In this document: positions 25,425-34,019 of the stretch, piece by piece
How the letters are laid out: each line of letters opens with the position of its first letter
Position numbering within the stretch: the stretch's first letter is position 1
NCBI GenBank assembly: GCA_900472625.1
Contig: UCIT01000001.1
Span: 1 to 64,000, forward strand
Length of the DNA stretch: 64,000 bases
Source: Hyphomicrobiales bacterium
GTDB taxonomy: Bacteria > Pseudomonadota > Alphaproteobacteria > Rhizobiales > Rhizobiaceae
Direction of reading: 5' to 3'
The notes under the pieces: model-generated
Seen by the model: only the letters and a program-made list of their open reading frames with translations
Told to the model about the DNA's origin: nothing
Database searches by the model: none
Made by a program: the position numbers and the translations under genes

Positions 25425-25454
25425 TTGACACTGGCGATAATTTTCTAGCTATCT
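25425..25454 (+). promoter_or_regulatory. Candidate sigma-70 promoter of the ECF sigma operon
   Basis: TTGACA at 25425-25430 is followed after 18 bases by CTATCT at 25449-25454, close to the rhizobial consensus TTGAC / CTATAT. It lies about 75 bases before the chosen start of the sigma gene. Confidence 0.4.
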
Positions 25455-25529
25455 AGACGAGAATATTTCTTGAGTTGTTTTGGAAAATTCGATGCCAGGT
25501 GTTGTCGCGTTCCGTCCGATGCGAAAATC

Positions 25530-26072
25530 ATGACGACTGCTGCCAAAGCTCGCTTTGCCCAGATCGTGTTGCCGAGGATGGATGAGGCGTATCGCCTCGC
25601 ACGCTGGATGACGGGCAGTGCGACGGATGCGGAAGACGTAGTGCAGGAAGCGTGCCTGCGGGCCTATCGTTCCATCGAGACGTTTGCAGAGGGGAACGCC
25701 CGCGCCTGGTTCCTGACCATCGTGCGAAACGCCTGCTACACGTGGCTTCAGAAGCATCGTCCTGGCGCAACCACCTTCATCGACGATCTGGACCCAAACA
25801 GCCGCCTGTCGATTGAAAGCGGGACATTGCTTCGCGAGGCTCCACCGACACCCGAGGAGGTGCTTATTGCGAAGACTGAGGCGGCGAGGCTTGTCGCGGC
25901 AATCGAGGCTTTGCCGTTGTTGCTGCGCGAAGCGCTGGTGCTACGTGAGTATCATGGACTTTCTTACCGTGAGATTGCAGAGGTGACCGCCGTGCCGATC
26001 GGCACCGTGATGTCCCGCCTTGCGAATGGTCGCAGAAGTCTTTTGACGTGGGCGAAGGAGGATCGACGTTGA
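25530..26072 (+). CDS. ECF family RNA polymerase sigma factor
   Basis: A 180-residue sigma factor starting at MTTAAKARFAQ; a frame 20 codons longer lacks family sequence. Region 2 is DAEDVVQEACLRAYRS with ARAWFLTIVRN. Region 4 is LREALVLREYHGLSYREIAEVTAVPIGTVMSRLANGRRSL. It directs core polymerase to a stress or envelope regulon. The stop overlaps the start of the downstream membrane anti-sigma factor, so the pair is coupled. I found no clear ECF-type autoregulatory promoter directly upstream. Confidence 0.9.
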   Translation: MTTAAKARFAQIVLPRMDEAYRLARWMTGSATDAEDVVQEACLRAYRSIETFAEGNARAWFLTIVRNACYTWLQKHRPGATTFIDDLDPNSRLSIESGTLLREAPPTPEEVLIAKTEAARLVAAIEALPLLLREALVLREYHGLSYREIAEVTAVPIGTVMSRLANGRRSLLTWAKEDRR

Positions 26073-26827
26073 GCATTGACGACGAAACCATTCTTCTCGT
26101 TGCCGCCTACCACGATGGCGAACTGTCGCCTTCCGAGACGCTTTCCATGGAGAAACGGCTTGCGGCAGAGCCGGAACTACGCGCCCTCGCTGCGGATCTT
26201 CGAAACCTGTCCAGTCGGTTGACGGATATATTGCCGGCCGACGGGCCGCCAGACGAACTGCGCGCAAGGATTATCAGCGAAACCGGGCTCTCTGACATGA
26301 CAGCGCCGCGCGACCAGCGAATGCCCGTTTGGATGGCGCTCGCCGCCTCGCTCCTGATCGGTGTGATCATCGGTGGAGGCATTGTCGCCGGTATCAATTT
26401 TGGCACGACCTCATCGCAGGAAGCCACATTGGACGTCGTCTATGCAGCACACCTGCGCAGCCTCGTTGCGCCTCAACCGTTCGATATTGCGTCGTCCGAC
26501 CGGCATGTCGTCAAGCCGTGGTTCAACGGGAGGACGGCCATAGCGCCAGCCACCCCCGACCTTGCGAGCGTTGGCTTTCCGTTGATCGGCGGACGCGTGG
26601 ATATCGTCGCCGGCTCGCCGGTTCCGGTCCTTGTCTACCGTCACGATCGGCACATAATCAGCGTGACCGTACTGCCTCGACAACCAGGCACATCGCCGAG
26701 CGAGGGGAGCCACGACGGATCCAATATTCACCGTTGGGATGCTGGCGATCTGACCTATTGGGCCGTGTCCGACCTCAACAACGGCGACCTTCGCCAATTC
26801 ATCGCGGCGTTCCAGTCGGCGCGGTGA
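26069..26827 (+). CDS. Membrane anti-sigma factor
   Basis: A 252-residue protein with an N-terminal cytoplasmic anti-sigma domain (AYHDGELSPSETLSMEKRLAAEPELRA). One transmembrane segment follows around residue 90-110 (MALAASLLIGVIIGGGIVAGI), then a periplasmic sensor-like domain. It lacks the H-x3-C-x2-C zinc motif of ZAS anti-sigmas. The start is set at TTG 26069, because AAGGAGG ends seven bases before it and TTGA overlaps the sigma stop; GTG 26048 is less likely. It should hold the ECF factor at the membrane until a signal arrives. Confidence 0.85.
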   Translation: MSIDDETILLVAAYHDGELSPSETLSMEKRLAAEPELRALAADLRNLSSRLTDILPADGPPDELRARIISETGLSDMTAPRDQRMPVWMALAASLLIGVIIGGGIVAGINFGTTSSQEATLDVVYAAHLRSLVAPQPFDIASSDRHVVKPWFNGRTAIAPATPDLASVGFPLIGGRVDIVAGSPVPVLVYRHDRHIISVTVLPRQPGTSPSEGSHDGSNIHRWDAGDLTYWAVSDLNNGDLRQFIAAFQSAR

Positions 26828-26926
26828 CAAGGTCGCGAGTCAGTCCGGAAAATAATTCGCGCTGAATGTGAATAATTTGCGCCGCTTCCCGGTTTCATCA
26901 TTGGCGTTGAATTCGGGAGCGGCGGC

Positions 26927-27544
26927 GTGGCAGGCATTGAAGCATCATTGATTATGGGAGCCACAATCGGCATATCGATCGCGGCCCCATTTGGACCGAC
27001 AAGCATGCTGTGCGTGCAACGCACACTGAGTTTCGGCCTCTGTGCCGGGCTTGCAACTGGATTGGGGATCGCGACGGTGCATCTGGTCTACGGCACCCTA
27101 GCCAGCCTTAGCGCCGCGCATATCCTAATCGCGTCGCAGCACTCACCGATATTTCCCGTCGTTGCCAGCTTGCTGCTGCTGGCGTTCGCGCTGCGAGTCG
27201 TTCGAAGTGATGTCATGGCTGAAGCGGCAACAGGCAGCAGCAAGAATCTTGGTTCGGTCTATTGGGGCGCAATCGGGTTCGGATTCTTGAATCCGTTCAC
27301 GCCACTGCTGTTTGCCGCGGCTTCGCCAAACCTCGTGTCGCACGATACCATGTCGGCAGCGTTGCTGATCACCGGGATATTTTTCGGTTCGATGGTGTGG
27401 TGGATGCTGTTGCTGGGCGGAGTGTCGCTTTTTCGCTTCAAGCTTACGCCGCGCTTCCTCACGCTCGCCAACAGGGCAAGCGGAATCCTGCTTGGAGTCA
27501 TGGCGGCAACGACCCTTGTGCGCGTATGTCTGTCTTCAATCTAG
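26927..27544 (+). CDS. LysE family amino acid exporter
   Basis: A 205-residue, six-helix-type inner-membrane protein of the LysE/RhtB family. Its N-terminal block GATIGISIAAPFGPTSMLCVQRTLSFG carries the usual P-x-G-P region, and GFLNPFTPLLF is also characteristic. It would export an amino acid or small metabolite by proton exchange. It stands alone, 99 bases after the anti-sigma gene; membership of the same transcript is possible. Confidence 0.86.
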   Translation: MAGIEASLIMGATIGISIAAPFGPTSMLCVQRTLSFGLCAGLATGLGIATVHLVYGTLASLSAAHILIASQHSPIFPVVASLLLLAFALRVVRSDVMAEAATGSSKNLGSVYWGAIGFGFLNPFTPLLFAAASPNLVSHDTMSAALLITGIFFGSMVWWMLLLGGVSLFRFKLTPRFLTLANRASGILLGVMAATTLVRVCLSSI

Positions 27545-27682
27545 GAAGATTCTATCGGCGTGCGCGTGATTTCTTCAGGACCCTCGCATTCGAGGCGTCT
27601 GGCAATGGCGAACGCACAAAAACAGGGTGTGGATGAAACAATCAAGGCCATCCCTACCCATTCAGAATTCCGCTTGGCCAAA

Positions 27683-27715
27683 GGGCAGCTGCTTCATTTT
27701 CTGAAGCAGCCATGC
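27683..27715 (-). terminator. Probable terminator downstream of rpsU
   Basis: GGGCA-GCTGCTTC at 27683-27695 pairs with GAAGCAGC-CA-TGCCC at 27703-27717, with a two-base bulge. Read leftward it is followed by only TTT, so it is a moderate terminator for rpsU and possibly for LysE from the other side. Confidence 0.5.
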
Positions 27716-27726
27716 CCATGGACCAC

Positions 27727-27972
27727 TTACTTCGCGCGTTCAGCCGTTCTCGGCTTCTTCGCCGTGACGATGCCGAGTTCACGGTTCAGCTTCTTCTGCG
27801 CCAGCTTACGCGTGCGACGGACGCCTTCAGCTTTTTCGCGCGCGCGTTTCACGGATGGCTTTTCGTAGTGCTCACGAAGGCGCATTTCACGGAACACGCC
27901 TTCGCGCTGCAGTTTCTTCTTCAGAAAGCGCAGGGCTTGATCAACATTGTTGTCACGAACAAGAACTTGCAC
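27727..27972 (-). CDS. rpsU: 30S ribosomal protein S21
   Basis: An 81-residue basic protein matching alphaproteobacterial S21. It begins [20 protein letters not shown], then [22 protein letters not shown] and a basic tail. It binds the small ribosomal subunit near the 3' end of 16S rRNA and aids initiation. Several Rhizobiales carry more than one copy, so this may be one of two. It is monocistronic. Confidence 0.95.
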   Translation of the reverse strand: MQVLVRDNNVDQALRFLKKKLQREGVFREMRLREHYEKPSVKRAREKAEGVRRTRKLAQKKLNRELGIVTAKKPRTAERAK

Positions 27973-28369
27973 GCTTTACTCCCAGGAGTGGATCTATCGA
28001 TTTTGTCTTGGGACACGCCATACGCGGAAGTCGGGAAGTGTTGCAATAGCGATTCACGCCATTCCGTTACAAAGTTGATTCAAATATTGTGTCGGTCGAT
28101 GATTTTTATCCAGATGCGGCCATTCGGCCAGTCTGCACTTATGAATTTTCCCATCGGCAATCCACCGACGCCGACAGTTCGTCACAGCCGCAGAGCGCGG
28201 AAGGTCTGATCGCCACGTTCGGTAGTGCAAGGCAAACTGCCCTCAGGGATATTACGCTCATATCACGCAATAGTCCCTTACGCAGAAACCATATTCATCA
28301 TCGCGCGCCGCTCGTGCAGATTCTCGTTCGATAACGCCTCACAGTGAGGCGGTCCAACGGAGATGCATA
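27973..28369. other. Intergenic region between rpsU and GST genes
   Basis: I see no gene here. It should contain the leftward rpsU promoter and the rightward GST promoter. The notable element is a perfect 17-base dyad, CGCCTCACAGTGAGGCG, at 28335-28351, 18 bases before the GST start. Confidence 0.45.
28335..28351. promoter_or_regulatory. Perfect dyad before the GST gene
   Basis: CGCCTCAC-A-GTGAGGCG, with 8-base arms and a 1-base centre. It overlaps the likely 5' untranslated leader of the GST/oxidoreductase operon, where a repressor or an RNA hairpin could act. The LysR gene at 31097 is a candidate regulator of the same cluster, although LysR sites usually have a T-N11-A core. Confidence 0.35.
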
Positions 28370-28981
28370 ATGAAGCTCTACCACTATCCCCTGTCCGGCC
28401 ACGCACACCGTGCACATCTGTTTTTGTCGCTGGTCGGCCAAGACTTCGAACTGATCGAGGTGGATCTGGCCAAGGGCGAGCATAAGCAAGCGGCTTTCCT
28501 GAAGTTCAACAGCCTCGGTCAGGTTCCGGTTCTCGTCGATGGTGAAACCGTCATTCCGGATTCGAACGCCATCCTGGTTTACCTGGCGAAGAAATTGGGA
28601 AGAACCGACTGGTTGCCGGATGATCCGATTGGAGCCGCCAAGATTGAGCGTTGGCTGTCGATTGCCGCTGGTCAGATAGCCTACGGGCCTGCGGCCGCCC
28701 GCCTTGTCACTGTCTTCGGCGCCAAATTTGACACCGAAGAAGTCATTAGTCGTGCCCATGACCTGCTCAAGGTGGTCGAAGGCGAACTTTCGCAGCGAGA
28801 CTGGTTGGCGGCAGGCCACGTCACCATCGCCGATATTGCTCTCTACAGCTACATCGCTCGGGCTCCCGAAGGAAATGTCGATTTGTCCGCTTATCCCCAA
28901 GTTGGCGCCTGGCTTGCCCGCATCGAGACGCTTCCTGGGTTCGTGCCATTTGCGAGGACGTCCGTCGGCCTCACCGCCTGA
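28370..28981 (+). CDS. Glutathione S-transferase family protein
   Basis: A 203-residue soluble GST. The thioredoxin-like N-domain ([21 protein letters not shown]) has the cis-proline in [10 protein letters not shown] and the glutathione contact [11 protein letters not shown]. The C-terminal helical domain contains [14 protein letters not shown], the usual N-capping box. It conjugates or reduces substrates with glutathione in the cytoplasm. It is 32 bases upstream of a large flavin/iron-sulfur oxidoreductase and probably shares its transcript, which suggests a joint detoxification role. Confidence 0.88.
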   Translation: MKLYHYPLSGHAHRAHLFLSLVGQDFELIEVDLAKGEHKQAAFLKFNSLGQVPVLVDGETVIPDSNAILVYLAKKLGRTDWLPDDPIGAAKIERWLSIAAGQIAYGPAAARLVTVFGAKFDTEEVISRAHDLLKVVEGELSQRDWLAAGHVTIADIALYSYIARAPEGNVDLSAYPQVGAWLARIETLPGFVPFARTSVGLTA

Positions 28982-29013
28982 CCCGATCGTCCACTAAGAG
29001 AAAGGCCGCGGCG

Positions 29014-31086
29014 ATGGATAGCCAGATAGACAAAGTAAAGCCATTGCCGTGGCACCGCGGCGAGGTCGCGATGCAGAAAAGTGCTGGTGTCGAAGAGACG
29101 GCCGCTGATGTTGGCCGGCGTTTCGTCCGAGATCATTTGATCGAACAACATCGCCTTTTCTATCCGCGGCTTCCGTTTGTCGTCGTTGGCGCGGTGGACA
29201 TGTGTGGCGACCCCTGGGCGACGATTATCACCGGCCAGCCCGGTTTCCTGACCGCGCCCGACGAATATACCCTTAGCATCGCGTTTCGTCGGGATCTCTC
29301 CGATCCCGCAGACAAAGGGCTCAATGATGGTGACGCCATAGGGATTCTCGGGATCGAACTGCACACGCGGCGCCGCAATCGCCTGAACGGAAACATCGCC
29401 AATTCGACCCCTGAGGGATTCCATATCAAGGTTGTCGAAAGCTATGGCAACTGCCCGCGCTACATTCAACTCCGGGACTTCTACTTCGCCCGAAATCCCG
29501 GCCTACCGTTCTCGGGTCAAATTGAATGCCTTGCCGATCTGGACCACGATGCCCGGTCAATGATCCAGTCGGCGGACGCCTTTCTCATCGCCTCGTATTT
29601 CGAGGAGGAAGGTGTTCGGCAAGTGGATGGATCGAGCCGTGGCGGCAAGCCGGGATTCGTGCGGATCCACAGTGATGGCACCCTGACAATCCCGGACTTC
29701 AACGGCAATAGCTTCTTCAATACACTTGGTAATATTCAGCTCAACGGACGCGCCGGCCTGACATTTGTTGATTTCTCAAGCGGTGACATGTTGCAGATGA
29801 CTGGGAAAGCCGAAGTCGTACTCGAGGCTCCCGATATAGATTTTTTTCAAGGTGCGGAGCGACTTTGGCGATTTCGGCCCGAAAAGTTCGTGCGACGGCG
29901 GGGTGTGCTTGCCGTCCGCTGGAATGCGCGGGAGAACGGCAAGAGCCCCTATACGGAAATGACGGGCGACTGGCAGCAGGTTGCCGAGCGCTTACGTGCG
30001 ATGGAACTTGCCGCACAATGGCGCCCTTTCCGGATCGAACACGTGATGGACGAGAGCGACACCGTCCGCTCCCTTTACCTGAGGCCAACAGATGGAGCCG
30101 GCATGATCGCCCACAAGGCAGGACAGCATCTGCCGGTCCGTGTCCAGCTTGCCGGAACCGATACGCCAACAATCCGAACATATACGATTTCGGCTGCCCC
30201 TTCCGATGGCATGTATCGCATCAGCGTCAAGCGCGAAGGAACAGTGTCGCAGTTTCTGCACACTCTTCCTGAAGGAGCGGAGATTGAAGTGCGTGCCCCG
30301 GCCGGTTCCTTTACGATCGATCCGGTCGCATCGCGGCCGGCCGTTCTGCTGGCCGGCGGCGTCGGCATCACGCCGATGATCTCGATGCTTCGCAATATCG
30401 TCTACGAAGGCGTTCGGAGGCAGAATTTCCGAAAGACATGGCTCTTCTACTCCGCCCGCTCGAAAGCCGATCAGGCGTTCGGCGAGGAGCTGGACGATTT
30501 GGCCGTGGCATCGGGAGGTAACATTCGTATCTATCGTCTGCTGAGCGACACGGCGGATGCCGAATCTCGAACGCATTTCGACGCGGTCGGGCGGATCGAC
30601 ATCGATTTGATGAAGCGGATACTGCCGTTCGACGACTATGATTTCTATCTGTGCGGCCGGCCGGCATTCATGCAGGACATCTATTCCGGCCTTCGCTCGC
30701 TCGACGTTTCGGATGACAGGATATTTGCGGAAGCGTTTGGTCCCGCCTCAATTCGGCGAACGCGCAACGAAAAGCTGAGGGAAGCTGGTGCGAAAGACTT
30801 GGCTACGCATCCGATCCAGATTGTTTTCACAGAGTCTGGAAAAGAGGGGCAATGGTCTCCGGAAAGCGGAACGCTGCTGGAATTTGCCGAAAGCAACGGG
30901 CTCACGCCTGAATTTGGTTGCCGAAGCGGATCGTGCGGAACCTGCATGACGACGATCGTCAAAGGTGCCGTAGCCTACAAGAAAAAGCCTGAGGCGGTGA
31001 TCGCCGATAATCACGCGCTGATCTGCTGCGCCTATCCAGCCGAACAGGGAAGCGAAGCCGGCGGTGGTTTGCACCTTGCACTCTAG
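29014..31086 (+). CDS. Three-domain fusion: PNPOx-like / ferredoxin-NADP reductase / 2Fe-2S ferredoxin
   Basis: A 690-residue protein. Residues about 40-320 resemble a pyridoxamine-phosphate-oxidase-like flavin domain (FVVVGAVDMCGDPWATIITGQPGF, HTRRRNRLNGNI). Residues about 345-590 are an FAD/NAD(P)H reductase domain (RTYTISAAP, AGGVGITPMISML, FYLCGRPAFMQDI). The C-terminus is a plant-type ferredoxin with cluster cysteines C636, C641, C644 and C671 or C672. Electrons would flow from NAD(P)H through FAD and the iron-sulfur centre. The N-terminal domain may reduce or bind a flavin, heme or xenobiotic. Its physiological substrate is unknown. It follows a GST gene and faces a LysR gene. Confidence 0.82.
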   Translation: MDSQIDKVKPLPWHRGEVAMQKSAGVEETAADVGRRFVRDHLIEQHRLFYPRLPFVVVGAVDMCGDPWATIITGQPGFLTAPDEYTLSIAFRRDLSDPADKGLNDGDAIGILGIELHTRRRNRLNGNIANSTPEGFHIKVVESYGNCPRYIQLRDFYFARNPGLPFSGQIECLADLDHDARSMIQSADAFLIASYFEEEGVRQVDGSSRGGKPGFVRIHSDGTLTIPDFNGNSFFNTLGNIQLNGRAGLTFVDFSSGDMLQMTGKAEVVLEAPDIDFFQGAERLWRFRPEKFVRRRGVLAVRWNARENGKSPYTEMTGDWQQVAERLRAMELAAQWRPFRIEHVMDESDTVRSLYLRPTDGAGMIAHKAGQHLPVRVQLAGTDTPTIRTYTISAAPSDGMYRISVKREGTVSQFLHTLPEGAEIEVRAPAGSFTIDPVASRPAVLLAGGVGITPMISMLRNIVYEGVRRQNFRKTWLFYSARSKADQAFGEELDDLAVASGGNIRIYRLLSDTADAESRTHFDAVGRIDIDLMKRILPFDDYDFYLCGRPAFMQDIYSGLRSLDVSDDRIFAEAFGPASIRRTRNEKLREAGAKDLATHPIQIVFTESGKEGQWSPESGTLLEFAESNGLTPEFGCRSGSCGTCMTTIVKGAVAYKKKPEAVIADNHALICCAYPAEQGSEAGGGLHLAL

Positions 31087-31096
31087 ATGCCGCTTT

Positions 31097-31993
31097 TCAG
31101 TTGATATGCCTATTCGCGCGTAATCGAGCCACAGCAAAATCAACGAAACTCCGCACCTTCGCAGATGCGTGGCGCCCGTCGGAGTGAACGACATGGATCG
31201 GTAGGGTCTCCTCTTCGTGATCGGATAGTACAGTCCGCAACTCCCCGGTATCGAGCCGGGCGGCGATTTGGTAGGATAGAACGCGTGTAATCCCCCATCC
31301 GTCAACTGCGGCTAGAATCGCAGCTTCGTTGGTGCTGCAAAAAAGGCGAGGCGCAATCCGCACGTTGGTTTTCTCACGCATGCCGAACTTCCATTCCAGC
31401 GATGACCATGCGTTCGTCGTAGCAATGATGCGATGCTCGGCGAGATCGGAAGGCATCTCGGGTATGCCCTTTCGTTGGAAATAGGCGGGTGATCCGCAGA
31501 TGACACGCCGGACTTCACCGACCCGGATGGCCGCATACCCGGAATCCGGTAGATGCCCGATGCGGATGGCGACATCGACCTCCTCCTCCATAAGGTTGAC
31601 AATGCGGTCGGCAAACACTGCTCGGCCGATGACCTCGGGATGGGTATCGAGGAACTCGGTGACGAGCGGCATTACAAAGAGTGAACCAAACATCGAAGGT
31701 GCAGTGATGCTGAGTGTGCCTGTCGGCTTGCCAAATGTCGCGGCAGCCGCTGCCTCTACCTCGTTGAGCTCGTGGAGAAGCCGCTCGCAATCCTCCAGAT
31801 ACCGGCTTCCGGCATCGGTCAATCTGACTGAACGCGTCGTACGGGTGAGCAGACGAGCTCCAATCGTCTCCTCAAGCGACGAGACAATCCTGGTGACCGC
31901 AGGCGGGCTCATGTTGAGCTGGCGTCCAGCGCCGGCAAAGCTGCCGGTCTCGCCAACCTTTACAAACACTCTCATTGCGTGCCATCGGTCCAT
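31097..31993 (-). CDS. LysR family transcriptional regulator
   Basis: A 298-residue LysR protein. The winged helix at the N-terminus (FVKVGETGSFAGAGRQLNMSPPAVTRIVSSLEETIGARLLTRTTR) is followed by a periplasmic-binding-like effector domain, in the same style as regulators next to GSTs and quinone reductases. It converges on the GST/oxidoreductase operon, with 10 bases between the stops, so it is a likely but unproven regulator of that operon. Confidence 0.87.
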   Translation of the reverse strand: MDRWHAMRVFVKVGETGSFAGAGRQLNMSPPAVTRIVSSLEETIGARLLTRTTRSVRLTDAGSRYLEDCERLLHELNEVEAAAAATFGKPTGTLSITAPSMFGSLFVMPLVTEFLDTHPEVIGRAVFADRIVNLMEEEVDVAIRIGHLPDSGYAAIRVGEVRRVICGSPAYFQRKGIPEMPSDLAEHRIIATTNAWSSLEWKFGMREKTNVRIAPRLFCSTNEAAILAAVDGWGITRVLSYQIAARLDTGELRTVLSDHEEETLPIHVVHSDGRHASAKVRSFVDFAVARLRANRHIN

Positions 31994-32157
31994 ATGATTC
32001 CTGCCCGGAGAACTGTCGGTGCGTGGAGTAGTTAAAGCATTTGATGTCTTGACGGAACGCTATGCTGCTTTTGAAAAAGTATGGAAACACTTGTCGCGTG
32101 AAGTTCTCTGACTAGGCTATCGATGTGTTGCCGAGCTTCGTCGAAGCTGTCGGCAGC

Positions 32158-32202
32158 AAAAACTGGCGTCAGGGCCAACACGCTCGTGCTCGCCCTGACG
32201 CC
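32158..32202 (-). terminator. Rho-independent terminator of the cellulose operon
   Basis: GGCGTCAGGGC at 32165-32175 and GCCCTGACGCC at 32192-32202 form a perfect 11-base-pair stem. Read leftward the stem is followed by AGTTTTTGC. It starts six bases after the stop of the last bcs gene, so it is the end of the operon. Confidence 0.88.
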
Positions 32203-32207
32203 TTCGA

Positions 32208-34019
32208 TTACCGGGCGTACTCTCTGGAGTAGGCCCATTTCAACGACGGGATACGGTTGAATTTGCTTGGTGCAGGTTTTGCCGAGACTTCCATCACCTT
32301 TACAACGCGTCGCCCCTTTTTCGGAGCGGCTGTCGCCGTGCTGAAGTCTTTCAACCTTTCGAACTGCCCGCCATATCGTTGTTTTAGCGCGGCAAGCTCG
32401 ACCTTGTTCTTCGTTCGGCTGGCCACGACCGCCAATCCGATGACTCCCCCTTCCGTCGGTTCCCAGTCAATCGATTGCGCAAACAATGGACGCGCTTCCG
32501 CTGGACCCTTGTCTCTGAACAACTTCCAGCCGAGTGCCTGGGCGCCAAGTGCCGACTTCGCGGCGTAAAGGTAGGTCTTGAACGCTGGCAGGTCATTGTC
32601 GCTGATCTTCAACGCCGATTGCTCGTCCGTCAGCGCGCCGGCGACGATCTCGATATACTCCTTGCGGATATCGTCGGACTTGTCGGCAAACCGGCCGGCA
32701 AGCGCATAGGCCTCGTCCATCTTGCCGAGATTGCGCAGCGACAGGATAACGCCTTCGACGTTTTTCAGGTCGCTACCATATTGTGTTGCGGTGGTGAACC
32801 ACGCCTGCGCCGGTTGCCACTGCTTCTGGCTGTAGTAGTACCAACCGAACAGGCTGGCATCGGCGGCCGATTGGGACGTTTCGACATAGGTGGCGAAGGA
32901 TTCGAGTTCAGTGCCCGAAAGCGGGAGTGCCATCGGATCGCCCTCGCTGACCGCGCCCATTTGCTTGCGAATCGCGTCATAGGTGAAGCTGGCAAACTCT
33001 GCCGTGCCATCGGGCAGCGTCCGCCCCAGGGCCATCAGTGAGGTGATGCCAGCGGCGGGCAAAAGCGCGCTCGCCTTCTGCATGGTCGCCAGTCGTTCGC
33101 TTGGCTGATCGCAGTTCGTCAGCACGTATTTGTAAAGATCGAAGGCGCGAGCCATGTCTCTTTTCTTGGCAAGCGCTTCGCCGACCTGCCACATCGCATT
33201 CATCTCCCCGCACACCAGAAGCTGCGGCTGCTGTTGCGCGGTGGAGATAACCTGAGCCCAGTTGGCCCGGGCATAGGCGCGGTCGATCAGCTTGCGGGAC
33301 TCCGCCGTCTGGACTTTTTCCATCAGATCCGCCGAAGGCTTCCATTCCGGATTGCCGCTGGCGATGCGGGCGATTTCCGCACGTAGTCGGGTCAGGTCGC
33401 CGGCGGCATAGATGTCCCACAGAGGCTGTTCGTCGATCGCCGTCGTCTGATTGAACAGGTCTTCAGAGGCTTCCCAGCTCGGATAGAGCGCCTTGAGACG
33501 GCGCAGCTCAGCGCCGAGGCGCTTGAGGTCGCGCGTCTTGGCATAGTAACGCAATGCCGTTTCATCCACTTTCTCTGGTGTCGCGGCCTTGGCTTTGCCA
33601 GTTGCCGTATCTTTGTTGTCGGTAGCGGTCGTGGCGAAGGGATTGCCTGCTGGTGCCGTAGCTACGGATGAAGTCGTTGCCGGTGTGGCTATGGTGGCTG
33701 CCTTCTGCGCCAGCGGCGCGAAGGGGTTTTCACCCGGCGCGACGTCCCGGTAGCTCTGCTCCGGCGTTGTTCTCGGAGCGGCGGCCACCATCTTGGGCAG
33801 CACGATCGACGATCCTGTATCAACCGTTGCCGCGTTTGTCATATGCTGTGCCGGCATGACGACTAGGGCGTTCATACCAACTGCCGGTACGACGGTGTTC
33901 ACGTTGGAGCTGCTGTTCAGATCGCCGGCAACGGAGGCGGTGATGGTTGTCAACGACGGGGTGAAGATTATGGCGCAACTGCAAAGCAGGAGTGCTGTCA
34001 TTGTGTATCGGGCAGACAT
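32208..34019 (-). CDS. TPR-like cellulose operon protein (BcsK-like by position)
   Basis: A 603-residue protein with an N-terminal signal sequence or membrane anchor (MTALLLCSCAIIFTP), a Thr/Ala-rich low-complexity stretch to about 150, and then helical repeats of the TPR/Sel1 kind (FGWYYYSQKQWQPAQAWFTTATQYG, ALGWKLFRDKGPAEARPLFAQSIDWEP). It ends with a basic tail. It overlaps bcsZ by 22 bases as fourth gene of the operon, where rhizobial operons carry a TPR gene (often called bcsK) in place of the outer-membrane bcsC. A periplasmic scaffolding role in cellulose export is inferred. Confidence 0.72.
   Translation of the reverse strand: MSARYTMTALLLCSCAIIFTPSLTTITASVAGDLNSSSNVNTVVPAVGMNALVVMPAQHMTNAATVDTGSSIVLPKMVAAAPRTTPEQSYRDVAPGENPFAPLAQKAATIATPATTSSVATAPAGNPFATTATDNKDTATGKAKAATPEKVDETALRYYAKTRDLKRLGAELRRLKALYPSWEASEDLFNQTTAIDEQPLWDIYAAGDLTRLRAEIARIASGNPEWKPSADLMEKVQTAESRKLIDRAYARANWAQVISTAQQQPQLLVCGEMNAMWQVGEALAKKRDMARAFDLYKYVLTNCDQPSERLATMQKASALLPAAGITSLMALGRTLPDGTAEFASFTYDAIRKQMGAVSEGDPMALPLSGTELESFATYVETSQSAADASLFGWYYYSQKQWQPAQAWFTTATQYGSDLKNVEGVILSLRNLGKMDEAYALAGRFADKSDDIRKEYIEIVAGALTDEQSALKISDNDLPAFKTYLYAAKSALGAQALGWKLFRDKGPAEARPLFAQSIDWEPTEGGVIGLAVVASRTKNKVELAALKQRYGGQFERLKDFSTATAAPKKGRRVVKVMEVSAKPAPSKFNRIPSLKWAYSREYAR

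Larger units (their letters stand above)
25117..25529. other. Intergenic region: J-domain and ECF sigma promoters, possible small RNA
   Basis: No protein gene is supported. The left part should contain the leftward promoter of the J-domain gene. The middle holds a rightward terminator-like hairpin (25338-25374) with no upstream coding gene, hence a possible small RNA. The right part holds a sigma-70-like promoter before the ECF sigma gene. Confidence 0.4.
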
